From contig JANNYB010000047.1 in NCBI GenBank assembly GCA_031409875.1, positions 19,797 to 83,796 on the forward strand: 64,000 bases of DNA. The letters are read 5' to 3'. The notes under the pieces were generated by a model, which was not told the DNA's origin, searched no databases, and was given only the letters and a program-made list of their open reading frames with translations. Source of the DNA: CALMEH01 sp031409875. GTDB lineage: Bacteria > Acidobacteriota > Blastocatellia > Pyrinomonadales > Pyrinomonadaceae. This document shows, piece by piece, positions 14,789 through 23,493 of this stretch. Both the position numbers and the translations under genes were made by a program. The first letter of the stretch is position 1; the number at the start of each line of letters is the position of its first letter.

Positions 14789-16431
14789 TCTACATCCATT
14801 ACATCTATATAAAAGCGTCCTAAATTTATGATTTTTTCTTTATTACAGGGAATGTTACGTTTTAGTTTATCCTTAACAGTATTTTCTTCCCATAATTGTT
14901 CTCCAGGAACTTCGATAATAATACTTTGCCCACAAGATAGTTTAAAAAAAGACACCTTGCCATTTTTATCTGTTAGTTCAAATGTGTTCTTTTCAGAAGT
15001 TTGTATTTTAACTTTTTTTTCTGCGGATGGGCTTGGTGTATCTCCAGATGCCCAATGAAAATACATTTGCATTGTAACGTCAACAAATTCAATTCTAGGT
15101 GTCACGGTTGTCGAAGCGATGTTCGTTGCAGTATTTGTTATGTTGCTGGCAGGCTGATTTGAAACTGTGTTTGACACTTTGTTCGCGGCATTATTCACAG
15201 ATTGATTTACTGATTTGTTAGCAATGGTTGGATTACTTGTCTCCCAAGGCTTTGTCCAAAGTGCCGCAGTAATCATAGTAATAAGAACTATTGCGAAAAT
15301 GGCTATGATAGTTCCACGTATTGTTTTAGCTTCGCTTTCTCGTCTTTCATTTTCCGATTCCGATATTACTAGTTTTTCTTCTTCACGCGCTAATCTTTCC
15401 GCTCTTTCGCGTTCCAAGCGTGTAATTTCCGCTTGCTGGCGTTGAAATTCAATTTCCTCCAAATGTCGTGCTTCTTCTAGTTTTCGTTGCCGTTCTTTTT
15501 CCGCTTCGATTTCGCGCCAATCTTTTGTCGGCTCAATTTCTAATTTCGCCGTTTTGTCCGAATCTTCAAGAAGAAGCGTTTTAGCTTGCAATGATGATTG
15601 ATTTGAAACAATTTTCTGCGAACCTTTCAAAATATTTCGTAAAACCTCGCGCATTTCGCTTGCGGATTGAAAACGCTTTTCGCGTTTTTTTTGTAATGCT
15701 TTTTTGACTATTGAGCGCAAACTTTCCGAAACACTTTCGGGCATTTCGTCGGGTTCGCTCATTAGGATTGCAGCGATTAGCGAAGGTTGTTCATCTTGCG
15801 GATATGGCAGATTGCCCGTCAGAAGTCTTTGCAGAATCGCGCCGACTGCCCAAATGTCGGTTTGTTGAGTAATGGACGGCGTTTTTTCAAACGCTTCGGG
15901 CGGCATATATTCCATTGTTCCGGCTGTTCCGGTGGCTTTCGAGTGAGTTTTTATCTCGCGTGAAATGCCGAAATCCGCTAGACAAAATCTGCCGTTCATT
16001 ATCAAAATATTGTCGGGCTTCAAATCTCGGTGAACAAAACCTTTGCCGTGCAGATTTTCGAGTCCGGTCAAGATTTCCAACGCGATTTGCACGGCTTCCG
16101 ATTCCGTCTGCGCCTTGCCGTTTTTGTTCAGAAATGTTTCCAAACTTCCGCCGTCGGCAAAATCGCTGACGACATAGACGTAATCTTCAAAACGGTCTAA
16201 TTCGATGACCGAAATGATGTGCGGCAAACCTCTAAGTTGTTTCCAGACGGCGAGTTCCTTGCCGATTTTGTCGAAATCAATTTTGTCTTCCTTCGGGCGA
16301 AAAAACTTCAAAGCAAAATGGTTGACATCCAAAACCGTGCGCTTTTCCGCCTTCCAAACATCGCCGAAACCGCCCGCGCCGAGCTTTTCGAGCAAAACAT
16401 ATTCGCCAACCTTTTTGCCTTTTTCGAGCAT
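14785..16431 (-). CDS. Transmembrane serine/threonine protein kinase (PknB-like)
   Basis: 548 residues. Kinase domain about 8-270 with Gly loop LGAGGFGDVW (18-26), Lys42, HRDLKPDN (134-141), DFG (153-155) and MPPEAF in place of APE. A charged coiled coil follows (about 303-365), then one membrane helix (about 374-392), an Asn/Thr/Ser-rich linker and a C-terminal domain outside the membrane (about 445-548) with EFVDVTMQMYFHWASGD and two Cys that could pair. No PASTA or other known sensor domain was recognised. Such kinases phosphorylate cytoplasmic targets in response to an external signal. Confidence 0.93.
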   Translation of the reverse strand: MLEKGKKVGEYVLLEKLGAGGFGDVWKAEKRTVLDVNHFALKFFRPKEDKIDFDKIGKELAVWKQLRGLPHIISVIELDRFEDYVYVVSDFADGGSLETFLNKNGKAQTESEAVQIALEILTGLENLHGKGFVHRDLKPDNILIMNGRFCLADFGISREIKTHSKATGTAGTMEYMPPEAFEKTPSITQQTDIWAVGAILQRLLTGNLPYPQDEQPSLIAAILMSEPDEMPESVSESLRSIVKKALQKKREKRFQSASEMREVLRNILKGSQKIVSNQSSLQAKTLLLEDSDKTAKLEIEPTKDWREIEAEKERQRKLEEARHLEEIEFQRQQAEITRLERERAERLAREEEKLVISESENERRESEAKTIRGTIIAIFAIVLITMITAALWTKPWETSNPTIANKSVNQSVNNAANKVSNTVSNQPASNITNTATNIASTTVTPRIEFVDVTMQMYFHWASGDTPSPSAEKKVKIQTSEKNTFELTDKNGKVSFFKLSCGQSIIIEVPGEQLWEENTVKDKLKRNIPCNKEKIINLGRFYIDVMDVE

Positions 16432-16525
16432 ATTTGTTTTCGTTTGGAGTTCAAAATTAAGTTTTCCGCAACCCCGAGCGAAGGAAATAGGTTGCCCGAC
16501 GCTGACAAACTAGAATTTTAATCGA

Positions 16526-16581
16526 AGCGAAAACCGCGTTGCTTCGCTCGCGGTTTTGCAAACTGAAGTTTGAACTCAGAA
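16526..16581. repeat. Palindromic hairpin and shared repeat fragment upstream of the kinase
   Basis: aaaaccgcg and cgcggtttt form a stem (16529-16557) and are followed by caaactgaagtttgaact (about 16559-16576), which recurs inside xdhB (35309-35335). It may terminate the upstream MazG-like gene. The remainder of the 16432-16583 gap shows no gene. Confidence 0.6.
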
Positions 16582-16583
16582 CT

Positions 16584-16886
16584 TTATTTCCGATTATGCC
16601 GCTTCGCTAATTTCTCTACATTAAACTCTGCAATTTCCTGTAAAGTCAAGCCCAATTCGTCGGCGCAAGCGGAAATATACCACAGCACGTCGCCGAGTTC
16701 GTCTTTTAATTTCAGGCGCACTTCGTCAGTAATTTCGCCGCCGAAATCGCGTTGGATTTTTTTGACGATGTTGGCAACTTCGCCTGCTTCGCCCGCGAGT
16801 CCGAGCGTCGGATATTCGAGATTTTGCAAACGGCGCGGATAAAGTGCCGTCTGTTTTGCTTCTGTTTGATATTCTTCAAATTTCAT
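16584..16886 (-). CDS. MazG-like nucleotide pyrophosphohydrolase
   Basis: 100 residues from the ATG at 16886; the longer frame begins in the upstream repeat. The all-alpha NTP-PPase pattern is seen: GLAGEAGEVANIVKKIQRD with the first Glu pair and DELGDVLWYISACADELGL with the second (ExxD). These enzymes hydrolyse non-canonical or damaged (d)NTPs to the monophosphate. Single-domain length. It follows folD on the same strand across a repeat hairpin. Confidence 0.9.
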   Translation of the reverse strand: MKFEEYQTEAKQTALYPRRLQNLEYPTLGLAGEAGEVANIVKKIQRDFGGEITDEVRLKLKDELGDVLWYISACADELGLTLQEIAEFNVEKLAKRHNRK

Positions 16887-16891
16887 AATTG

Positions 16892-16976
16892 TTTTTTTAA
16901 CGCAAAGACGCAAAGGCGCAAAGATTTTTAAATTTCTTCCTTTGCGTCTTTGCGTCTTTGCGCCTTTGCGTTAAAA
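16892..16976. repeat. Period-8 repeat, facing arms (unit cgcaaaga/cgcaaagg)
   Basis: Left arm (16894-16925) is ttaacgcaaagacgcaaagg and so on; right arm (16940-16976) is its complement. Same family as 43849-43931. The right arm encodes the last ~15 residues of FolD. Confidence 0.9.
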
Positions 16977-17887
16977 ATTCTTCTCATTTTCGCGGCTTCG
17001 ACCGTGTTTTTCATCAACATTGCGACAGTTAAAAGTCCAACGCCGCCGGGAACAGGCGTGAAGTTTGCCGCTTTTTCACGCGCTTCTTTTGGATTTACGT
17101 CGCCGACCAAAGTAAATCCGCGTTTTTCAATCGTTCGCAGACGTTTTTCTAATTCGGTTTCATCAAATAATTCTCGCGCAAAATCTGCGTCCGAAACATT
17201 GTTAATTCCGACATCAATCACAGTTGCGCCAACTTTAATATGTTCGGCGCGGACGAATCCGGCGCGTCCGATTGCCGCGACTAAAATATCTGCGCTTGAA
17301 GCAATTTCCGCTAAGTTTTTTGTGCGCGAATGACAAATCGTAACCGTTGCGTTTTCCTGTAAAAGAAGCTGTGCCATCGGTTTGCCGACGATGTTACTTC
17401 TGCCAATGATTACTGCGTGTTCACCCGAAATGTTTATGTTTGAACGCTTTAGAATCTCGATCACGCCTGCCGGAGTGCAAGGCACGAGCGATTTTTGACC
17501 TTGCGAAAGTTTGCCGACGTTGATTGGATGAAATCCGTCAACGTCTTTTTCCGCGCTGATTGTTTCCAAAATTTCGCGTTCATTTATCTGTTTCGGTAAC
17601 GGCAATTGCACCAAAATTCCGTCAACTTCCTCGCGCCGATTCAAATCTTGGACAAAATCGAGCAATTCCGCGTGCGAAATTTCCGCCGAAAAATGATGAT
17701 GTTCGGAAATAATTCCGAGTTCTTCGGCAGTTTTGACTTTACTTCCGACATAAACCGCCGACGCGGCATCTTCGCCGACGCGCACGACCGCCAGACACGG
17801 ACGAAACGACAGATTTTTGACATCTTCGGCGACTTCCAGTTTGATAGCTTCGGCAATTTCCTTGCCGCTTAAAATTTTTGCAGACAT
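16928..17887 (-). CDS. folD: Methylenetetrahydrofolate dehydrogenase / methenyltetrahydrofolate cyclohydrolase
   Basis: 319 residues; FolD normally ends near 285-300. Motifs: YVGSKVKTAEELGI with the catalytic Lys, VDGILVQLPLP, DVDGFHPINVGKL, GRSNIVGKPMAQLL (NADP site), TPVPGGVGLLTVAMLM. It interconverts methylene-, methenyl- and formyl-tetrahydrofolate in the cytoplasm. The C-terminal tail NAKAQRRKDAKEEI is not FolD sequence: it is the period-8 repeat read in frame, so a repeat has replaced or extended the native 3' end. A good start ATG at 17887 lies divergent from the hydrolase gene. Confidence 0.96.
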   Translation of the reverse strand: MSAKILSGKEIAEAIKLEVAEDVKNLSFRPCLAVVRVGEDAASAVYVGSKVKTAEELGIISEHHHFSAEISHAELLDFVQDLNRREEVDGILVQLPLPKQINEREILETISAEKDVDGFHPINVGKLSQGQKSLVPCTPAGVIEILKRSNINISGEHAVIIGRSNIVGKPMAQLLLQENATVTICHSRTKNLAEIASSADILVAAIGRAGFVRAEHIKVGATVIDVGINNVSDADFARELFDETELEKRLRTIEKRGFTLVGDVNPKEAREKAANFTPVPGGVGLLTVAMLMKNTVEAAKMRRIFNAKAQRRKDAKEEI

Positions 17888-17951
17888 AAAGAAATTATTC
17901 TAAACCTTCGCGCCCATTTTGTCAGTTGTAGCTAATTTTTATGAATTACGC

Positions 17952-17957
17952 TAAAAT
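17952..17957 (+). promoter_or_regulatory. -10 box TAAAAT, probable leaderless promoter
   Basis: TAAAAT ends eight bases before the ATG at 17965 with no Shine-Dalgarno, so transcription would start at or next to the start codon. TTGTAG at 17926-17931 is a poor -35 candidate with overlong spacing. Confidence 0.4.
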
Positions 17958-17964
17958 CGCGGCT

Positions 17965-19161
17965 ATGAAAATAATTCGCTTTTTCGTGATTTTTCTCTTT
18001 GCCGGAGTAATCTTCGCGCAGACAAATCCGCTTTCGACTGCCGGAAGATACCGCGCCGGTTGGCGAAGTGTTACCGTAACTCGTTCAAACAACACGACTT
18101 TTACGGCTCGGCTTTATTATCCGGCGACGGTTGCCGGACAAAATACAAATTACGATTCAAGCGGTGCGCCATATACGGCAATCACTTTTGGACACGGATT
18201 TTTTCAAGCGGTTTCGAGTTATCAATCAACGCTCGAACATCTGGCAACGCACGGATTTTTAGTTATTGCTTCGGATTCCGAAGGCAGTCTTTTTCCTTCG
18301 CATCAAAATTTTGCCGATGATTTAAAAGCATCTTTAACCTATCTCGAACAGCAAAATGCTAATTCTTCGTCAATATTTTTCAATCAAATTCGGACAAATA
18401 AATTCGGCGCAAGCGGACATTCGATGGGCGGCGGCGCAAGCATTTTGGCGGCGGCACAAGATACGCGAATTAAAGCACTTGCAAACCTCGCGGCGGCTGA
18501 AACGAATCCGTCTGCCGTGAGCGCGATGCCGAATATTTCCGCGCCCGTGATGCTGATTTCGGCAAGCGCAGACACGATTGTTCCCGTCGCGCAAAACGGT
18601 CAATTGATGTTCAACGGCGGCAACGCGCCGAAGATTTTACCGATAATTCAAGGCGGATGGCATTGCGGTTTTGAAGATGCAAACGGCATCGGCTGCGACA
18701 ACGGAACGATTACGCGCGAACAGCAACTATCTGAAACTAAACGACTTCTGACCTCGTTTTTTAATCTTTATTTAAAATCGGATGAATCGAATTGGAAACA
18801 AGTTTGGGGCGCAGATTTGCAAAATTCTTTGGTTCAAGCGCAAACCAATTCGGGCATCGAAATCTCGCCCGCAACGCAAAACGTCAACGCCAATGTCGGC
18901 GCGACCACGAATTTTTCAATCACGATTACAAATCGAAATACGACGGCGGCGAGTTTTTCAATTTTCGTCGAACAACGCCGCTGGATTGTCGTTACAAATC
19001 CGACGCAGACAGTAATCTTAAATCCGAATCAAACGGCGACAATCAATTTTTCGGTTAAAAGACTTTGGAAAAATCCGCGACTTTTGAATAATCTGCTGAT
19101 TTCGATTCGTAATAATTCCGATAATCTGACGCGAAATTTTGCTACAATAAATTTGCAATAG
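17965..19161 (+). CDS. Secreted alpha/beta hydrolase (PET hydrolase / cutinase-like lipase) with C-terminal beta domain
   Basis: 398 residues from the ATG at 17965; the ATG at 17941 would place eight residues before a clean signal peptide (MKIIRFFVIFLFAGVIFAQ). Lipase features: oxyanion region FGHGFF (75-80), GHSMGG nucleophile elbow with Ser153, Asp203 in SADTIVP, His233 in GWHCGF. This order matches the chlorophyllase/polyester-hydrolase group. A C-terminal domain (about 285-398; NVNANVGATTNFSITITNR, NPNQTATINFSVKRLW) looks like an Ig-like module. Probably an exported esterase. Confidence 0.85.
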   Translation: MKIIRFFVIFLFAGVIFAQTNPLSTAGRYRAGWRSVTVTRSNNTTFTARLYYPATVAGQNTNYDSSGAPYTAITFGHGFFQAVSSYQSTLEHLATHGFLVIASDSEGSLFPSHQNFADDLKASLTYLEQQNANSSSIFFNQIRTNKFGASGHSMGGGASILAAAQDTRIKALANLAAAETNPSAVSAMPNISAPVMLISASADTIVPVAQNGQLMFNGGNAPKILPIIQGGWHCGFEDANGIGCDNGTITREQQLSETKRLLTSFFNLYLKSDESNWKQVWGADLQNSLVQAQTNSGIEISPATQNVNANVGATTNFSITITNRNTTAASFSIFVEQRRWIVVTNPTQTVILNPNQTATINFSVKRLWKNPRLLNNLLISIRNNSDNLTRNFATINLQ

Positions 19162-19170
19162 GAGATTTTT

Positions 19171-19380
19171 ATGCAACTGACAAATTTGCAACTAGAATTG
19201 CTTAAAACCTTTCGCTACAATCTCAACGAAACGCAACTTACCGAAATCCGCGAGATTTTGGCGAAATATTTTGCCCAAAAAGCGACTTCGGAAATGGATA
19301 AATTTTGGGAAGAAACCGGTTGGAACGATGAAACAATCGAAAAATTATCGCAGGAACATTTGCGGACAAAATACGAATAA
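19171..19380 (+). CDS. Putative antitoxin partner of the PIN toxin
   Basis: 69 residues, all helical (LTNLQLELLKTFRYNLNETQLTEIREILAKYFAQKATSEMDKFWEE). An AGGAG ribosome binding site at 19161-19165 sits right after the hydrolase stop. Its TAA overlaps the next ATG (TAATG). The position ahead of a PIN gene and the size are what is expected of a VapB-type antitoxin, although no DNA-binding domain is obvious. Confidence 0.7.
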   Translation: MQLTNLQLELLKTFRYNLNETQLTEIREILAKYFAQKATSEMDKFWEETGWNDETIEKLSQEHLRTKYE

Positions 19381-19796
19381 TGCTCAAAATTCTTTTGGAT
19401 ACCAATATTTTACTGATTTGCTTGGCGACAAAATCAAAATATCGTCCGATTTTTGACGCGCTTCTTCGCGGTAGATTTGAACTGAATATCAGCAACGAAA
19501 TTTTGACGGAATACATTGAAATTTTAGAACGAAAAACCAATAGAATAATCGCCAACAATGTCGCCGAACTTCTTCTTTCGCTCGAAAACGTCAGAAAAAT
19601 CGAAGTTTATTTTCGATGGAATATTCTCACCGAAGACCGCGATGACAACAAATTTGTTGATTGTGCAATTTCCGCCGGTGCCGATTTTATTTTTTCAAAT
19701 GATAAACATTTTAATGCTTTGAAACCCGTTGAATTTCCGAAAGTAAATGTTATTTCCGCCGATGATTTTTTGAACTTGTTACAAAATGAAAACTAA
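19380..19796 (+). CDS. PIN-domain RNase toxin (putative toxin component, PIN family)
   Basis: 138 residues. The PIN fold acidic residues are visible: ILLDTNILL (Asp near residue 7), NEILTEYIEIL (Glu), DRDDNKFVDCAISAGADFIFSNDKHF (Asp residues). These toxins are metal-dependent RNases. Coupled to the upstream antitoxin-like gene by a TAATG overlap, and its own 3' end overlaps the lytic transglycosylase start by 11 bases. Confidence 0.88.
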   Translation: MLKILLDTNILLICLATKSKYRPIFDALLRGRFELNISNEILTEYIEILERKTNRIIANNVAELLLSLENVRKIEVYFRWNILTEDRDDNKFVDCAISAGADFIFSNDKHFNALKPVEFPKVNVISADDFLNLLQNEN

Positions 19797-22203
19797 ATTT
19801 TTTGTCTTTATCATTTTTCTTCTTATTTCTTCGCAAGTTTTCGCGCAGGATTTTCACGCGAAAATTCGTGCCGCAGTTGAAAACCGCGAGTATCAAACAG
19901 CGATTGTCGAACTCGAAACGCTTGAAAAATCTGACAAAAAACTCTTTGAATTGAACAATTACGATTATCTTCTGGCGCGGATGCAAGAAAAAAAAGGCGA
20001 TTTTGCAAAAGCGGCGATGAATTTTCAAGCAGTTGCAAATCGTAATTCAATCTTAAAGGAATACGCGCTTTGGCATCTTGCACAAATTGCTCGTTCGACC
20101 GGAAATCTTCTGCTCGAACGCACGATTTCACAGGAAATTTTAACGCTTTATCCGAATTCCCTGCTTGCAAATGCCGTGCAAATCCGTCTAACGCAAAGCT
20201 ATTTTGAAAGTAAAGATTATGAAACAGTTATAAATCGCCTCAAAAATCCGCAATCTGCAATCCGTAATCCGCAACCGAATGACGCAAGATTCAGAGAAAA
20301 TCTGCTACTTCTCGCCCAAAGCTATTCGCAGAGCGGAAAAACGACGGAAGCAAAAGAAACTTTGACGCGCCTTGTGAGCAGTTTGGCAAATCCGTCGCAA
20401 CCTGATGATTATGCGTTGGAAGCGGCGAAAAATCTGGATTTGATTGAAGGCGGAAATGAAAATTTCGGCAAAATTGCGCCGCAAATTTCTGAAAACGAAC
20501 ATCTTCGGCGCGGCTCGATTTATCAATTTAACCGCAGTTTTCCGTTTGCACGTTTGCACTATTTGGCAATCGTCGAACGCTATCCGAACGGCACAAATGT
20601 TCCTTTCGCTTCTTATCAAATCGGGCGAAGTTTCGCGCAGGAAGGTGATTTTTCGTCTGCCGTTGATTGGTTTGAACGAATTTTGGCGCAATTTCCGTCT
20701 GATCCGGTGGCAAAAGACGCGCTTTATCAATCGGCTTCCGGTTTTGCGCGTTTGAGCAAGCCGAAAGAATCGGTTTCGCGCTACAAAAGATTTATCGAAC
20801 AATTTCCCGATGCCGAAAATCTCGACCGCGCATATTTGAACATCATAGACGTTTTGCGCGACCAAGGCGGCGATAATTCCGTTTTGCAATGGGCGCAAAA
20901 AACACAGGAAACTTTTCGCGGAAAATTGGCTGAACCGCTCGCTCTTTTTGTTCAATCAAAAATTCATCTCGAACAAAGCGATTGGGAAAAAGCGATTGTA
21001 GATTTGGATAAACTACTTCTTTTCAGTGATTTAGGCGGAACTCGCGTTGCCGGCGGAACATCCAAAACAGAAGTTACTTTCTTAAAAGGCTATGCGCTTG
21101 AAAATCAGCAAAAATACGCGGAAGCAATCGATATTTATCTTTCGATTCCCGACGGACGAAGCGAATATTACGGCTGGCGTTCAACCGAAAGATTGCGAAA
21201 TTTGCGGAACAATGAAAAAACACGCGAAGTTGTTTCGACAAAATTAGGCGCATTGGTTTTGCGTGCAAATTCGACGAGTATCAGCGATGATTCGCGGCGG
21301 CAATCCGCGCAAAATGTCTTGCGTATGACCGATGCGCCCGACGTTCGCGTGAAAATGCTCGAAATTATTAAGACGCTTTACGCAAAATTGCCCGAATATC
21401 AAAAAACTCCCGATTTAAAACTTTTGGAAATCGGCAGAAAAGATGTGTTGAAGGAAAAGCCGAAAACTCAGAATTTAGCTGATGAATTGCTTTTTTTAGG
21501 ACTTTATGACGAAGCCGCTCCAGAATTGGAATCCGCTCAAAAAAATCCGCAATCCGCAATCCGCAATCCGCAATCAAAAGATTTTGATTTCGCTTTGGCG
21601 ACAATTTTCAGGCGCGGCGATTGGGCAAATCGGGCGATTGCGTATATCGAACCGCTTTGGAAAAATGTTCCGGCAGATTATGAAATCGAACTTATTCCGC
21701 GTGAGCAAATCGAACTTTTATATCCAACGCCTTACATTGATTCTTTGATGAAATTTGCGCCGGAACGCAATGTTGATCCGCGATTTGTTTTGTCAATTAT
21801 GCGCCAAGAATCGCGTTTTCGCGCCGATGTCAAATCTTACGCGGCGGCGCGTGGTTTGATGCAGTTTATTTCGACGACTTCGGACAAAATCGCGCTTGAA
21901 GTGAATCGTAAAAACTTCCGTCAAGACGAACTTTACAATCCGCCGACGGCGATTCTTTTCGGTTCACAATATCTCGGAAATCTTTTTAAACAATTCCCCA
22001 ATCAACCGCAAGCCGTCGCCGCCAGCTACAACGGCGGCGAAGACAATGTGGCTCGTTGGCTAAAACGCGCAAACTCAAACGATGCCGACAAATACGTCGC
22101 CGAAATCGTCTTTTCGCAATCGAAAGATTACATCTACAAAGTGATGGCAAGCTATCGCGTTTATCAGATTCTTTACGATGAAAAATTGCAAAGTAAAAAG
22201 TAA
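19786..22203 (+). CDS. Periplasmic soluble lytic transglycosylase with TPR repeats (Slt-like)
   Basis: 805 residues, somewhat longer than E. coli Slt. A signal peptide (KTKFFVFIIFLLISSQVFAQ) is followed by a long helical TPR superhelix (about 25-630) and a C-terminal GH23 domain with catalytic Glu675 in IMRQESRF, then SYAAARGLMQFISTT and AASYNGGEDNVARW. It cleaves the MurNAc-GlcNAc bond of peptidoglycan with anhydro-product formation. Two in-frame heptamer arrays in the TPR region encode NPQSAIRNPQ at about residues 154-163 and 587-597, and the last codons (SKK) start another repeat. It overlaps the PIN gene by 11 bases. Confidence 0.93.
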   Translation: MKTKFFVFIIFLLISSQVFAQDFHAKIRAAVENREYQTAIVELETLEKSDKKLFELNNYDYLLARMQEKKGDFAKAAMNFQAVANRNSILKEYALWHLAQIARSTGNLLLERTISQEILTLYPNSLLANAVQIRLTQSYFESKDYETVINRLKNPQSAIRNPQPNDARFRENLLLLAQSYSQSGKTTEAKETLTRLVSSLANPSQPDDYALEAAKNLDLIEGGNENFGKIAPQISENEHLRRGSIYQFNRSFPFARLHYLAIVERYPNGTNVPFASYQIGRSFAQEGDFSSAVDWFERILAQFPSDPVAKDALYQSASGFARLSKPKESVSRYKRFIEQFPDAENLDRAYLNIIDVLRDQGGDNSVLQWAQKTQETFRGKLAEPLALFVQSKIHLEQSDWEKAIVDLDKLLLFSDLGGTRVAGGTSKTEVTFLKGYALENQQKYAEAIDIYLSIPDGRSEYYGWRSTERLRNLRNNEKTREVVSTKLGALVLRANSTSISDDSRRQSAQNVLRMTDAPDVRVKMLEIIKTLYAKLPEYQKTPDLKLLEIGRKDVLKEKPKTQNLADELLFLGLYDEAAPELESAQKNPQSAIRNPQSKDFDFALATIFRRGDWANRAIAYIEPLWKNVPADYEIELIPREQIELLYPTPYIDSLMKFAPERNVDPRFVLSIMRQESRFRADVKSYAAARGLMQFISTTSDKIALEVNRKNFRQDELYNPPTAILFGSQYLGNLFKQFPNQPQAVAASYNGGEDNVARWLKRANSNDADKYVAEIVFSQSKDYIYKVMASYRVYQILYDEKLQSKK
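20245..20275. repeat. In-frame heptamer array in the lytic transglycosylase, copy 1
   Basis: Units aatccgc, aatctgc, aatccgt, aatccgc run head to tail within the coding sequence and are read as NPQSAIRNPQ. No facing arm is present here, unlike in intergenic copies. Confidence 0.9.
21544..21575. repeat. In-frame heptamer array in the lytic transglycosylase, copy 2
   Basis: Four perfect aatccgc units, same family and same reading frame as the copy at 20245, again read as NPQSAIRNPQS. Confidence 0.9.
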
Positions 22204-22257
22204 AAGGTAAAATCTTCTTTCGGCTTTACCTTTTACCTTTTACCTTTTACCTTATAA
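22196..22257. repeat. Heptamer array, facing arms (unit ttttacc)
   Basis: A left arm of aaaaggt-type units (22196-22212) faces four ttttacc units (22225-22252). It fills the gap between the lytic transglycosylase and the Sco gene; the stop codon lies in the left arm. Confidence 0.85.
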
Positions 22258-22260
22258 TTT

Positions 22261-23145
22261 ATGCGATATTTAATTATTTTTCTAATTTCAATTTTAATGT
22301 TCACGGCTTGCCAAAAAAGCCAAACAAGCAATCAAAACGCCAGCTCCGAAGCCAAGCGTTACAAGCTCAAAGGCAAAGTCGTATCGGTTGACAAATCCGC
22401 GAAAAAAGCGGAAATCACGCACGAAGAAATTCCCGATTATATGAAGCCGATGACGATGAAATTTTCCATCAAAGACGATTGGGTTTGGGACGAACTCGCG
22501 CCCGGCGCAGACGTTCGCGGCGATTTGGTGGTTGAAACAAACGGCGAATATTGGCTTGAAAATCTCGGCATCAGCGCATTGCCGCGAGCCGACCAAACGC
22601 CGCTTGCCGTCAGCGAAGATTTCGCGCAAATCGGCAAACAAGTCGCCGATTTCACGCTCACGAATCAAGACGGCAAACCCGTTTCGCCAAAAGATTTCGC
22701 GGGCAAAGCGTGGGCAATCACGTTTATTTACGCCGAATGTCCGCTGCCCGATTATTGTATCAAAATGTCCACGAGTTTTTCCGACGCGGCAAATCAAATC
22801 AAAGCCTCCGAATTTAAAGACAAAATGGCGTTATTAAGCGTTTCGTTCGATCCGACGCGCGACACGCCCGAAAAACTCAAAAAATATCGTCAAGGCTATT
22901 TAGGCAAAGACGCAAACGCCGCCGAAAGCGCGTGGCAAGTCGCCGTCGGCAAAGAAGCCGAAGTGCGAAAAGTCGCCGATTTCTTCGGCTTGCGCTACGA
23001 AATTGACCCGAACGACAAAGCCCAATTTAACCATTCACTCCGCACCGCCGTCATCGCACCCGACGGCAAAGTCGTCAAAATTTTACTGGGAAATGAATGG
23101 TCAGCAAACGATTTAGTGCGCGAAATGCAAGCGACGTTAAAATAG
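22261..23145 (+). CDS. CusF-like / Sco1-type copper lipoprotein
   Basis: 294 residues. Lipobox FTAC (Cys17). Residues about 30-105 read as a CusF-like copper-binding domain (YKLKGKVVSVDKSAKKAEITHEEIPDYMKPMTMKFSI, with the Met pair MKPMTM). Residues about 120-294 are a SCO1/SenC thioredoxin fold: GKPVSPKDFAGKAWAITFIYAECPLPDYC with the metal-binding Cys160 and Cys166 (CX5C) and a later FNHSLRTAVI His. Sco proteins deliver copper to cytochrome oxidase or reduce its thiols. No oxidase gene is nearby. A CusF fusion fits copper hand-over. Confidence 0.9.
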   Translation: MRYLIIFLISILMFTACQKSQTSNQNASSEAKRYKLKGKVVSVDKSAKKAEITHEEIPDYMKPMTMKFSIKDDWVWDELAPGADVRGDLVVETNGEYWLENLGISALPRADQTPLAVSEDFAQIGKQVADFTLTNQDGKPVSPKDFAGKAWAITFIYAECPLPDYCIKMSTSFSDAANQIKASEFKDKMALLSVSFDPTRDTPEKLKKYRQGYLGKDANAAESAWQVAVGKEAEVRKVADFFGLRYEIDPNDKAQFNHSLRTAVIAPDGKVVKILLGNEWSANDLVREMQATLK

Positions 23146-23164
23146 AATTTTCAAGTTATTATTG

Positions 23165-23419
23165 CCGAAACTGTAATGGCTCAATAAAAAGTTTTGACTG
23201 GAGCGCGAGCGTCCTCGTTTGCAATGAGTGTCGCTTCGACACAAAAAAGCGTTTGGCGATTTCAAACTTTAAATTTATCGGCGCGGTTGTTACGGCTCGT
23301 TTGAAAGTGTAATTGTCGGATTATCAAACGCTTTTTCGCGTCGGAAGCCAACGCTCATTGCAAGCGGGGACGCTTGCGCTCCAGTCTTTTAACTTTTTAT
23401 TGGGGCATTACCCGAAACT
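23165..23419. mobile_element. IS66-like MITE with 8-bp target duplication
   Basis: Element 23173-23411 (239 bp) begins GTAATG and ends CATTAC. Its terminal arms are complementary over about 55 bases with few mismatches, including agcgtcc and ttgcaatgag, and the inner part is palindromic too. ccgaaact occurs directly on both sides (23165-23172 and 23412-23419). GTAA ends and an 8-bp duplication are hallmarks of the IS66 family. No transposase frame lies inside, so it is non-autonomous. It occupies most of the 23146-23493 gap. Confidence 0.8.
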
Positions 23420-23430
23420 TCAAATAATTA

Positions 23431-23460
23431 TTGACTTTCGCACAAAAAGCGAAGTATAAA
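23431..23460 (+). promoter_or_regulatory. Sigma-70-like promoter next to the MITE
   Basis: TTGACT (23431-23436), 18 bases, TATAAA (23455-23460). It would transcribe the secreted-protein gene at 23494. It lies 12 bases from the MITE target duplication. A second TAAATT at 23481-23486 ends eight bases before the ATG in a context like that of 17952-17965. Confidence 0.5.
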
Positions 23461-23493
23461 TAATTTCATATAACAAAATCTAAATTCGCAGCT

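Noticed and set aside
20245..20275. Heptamer arrays as CRISPR
   Set aside because: Units are only seven bases with no spacers; no cas genes are present.
22294..22797. Open frames of 100-260 codons opposite real genes (for example here, 20305-20955, 55198-55977, 48412-48840)
   Set aside because: They lie antisense to genes with clear domains, have basic Cys/Arg/Phe-rich translations and no ribosome binding sites; they are shadows of codon bias.
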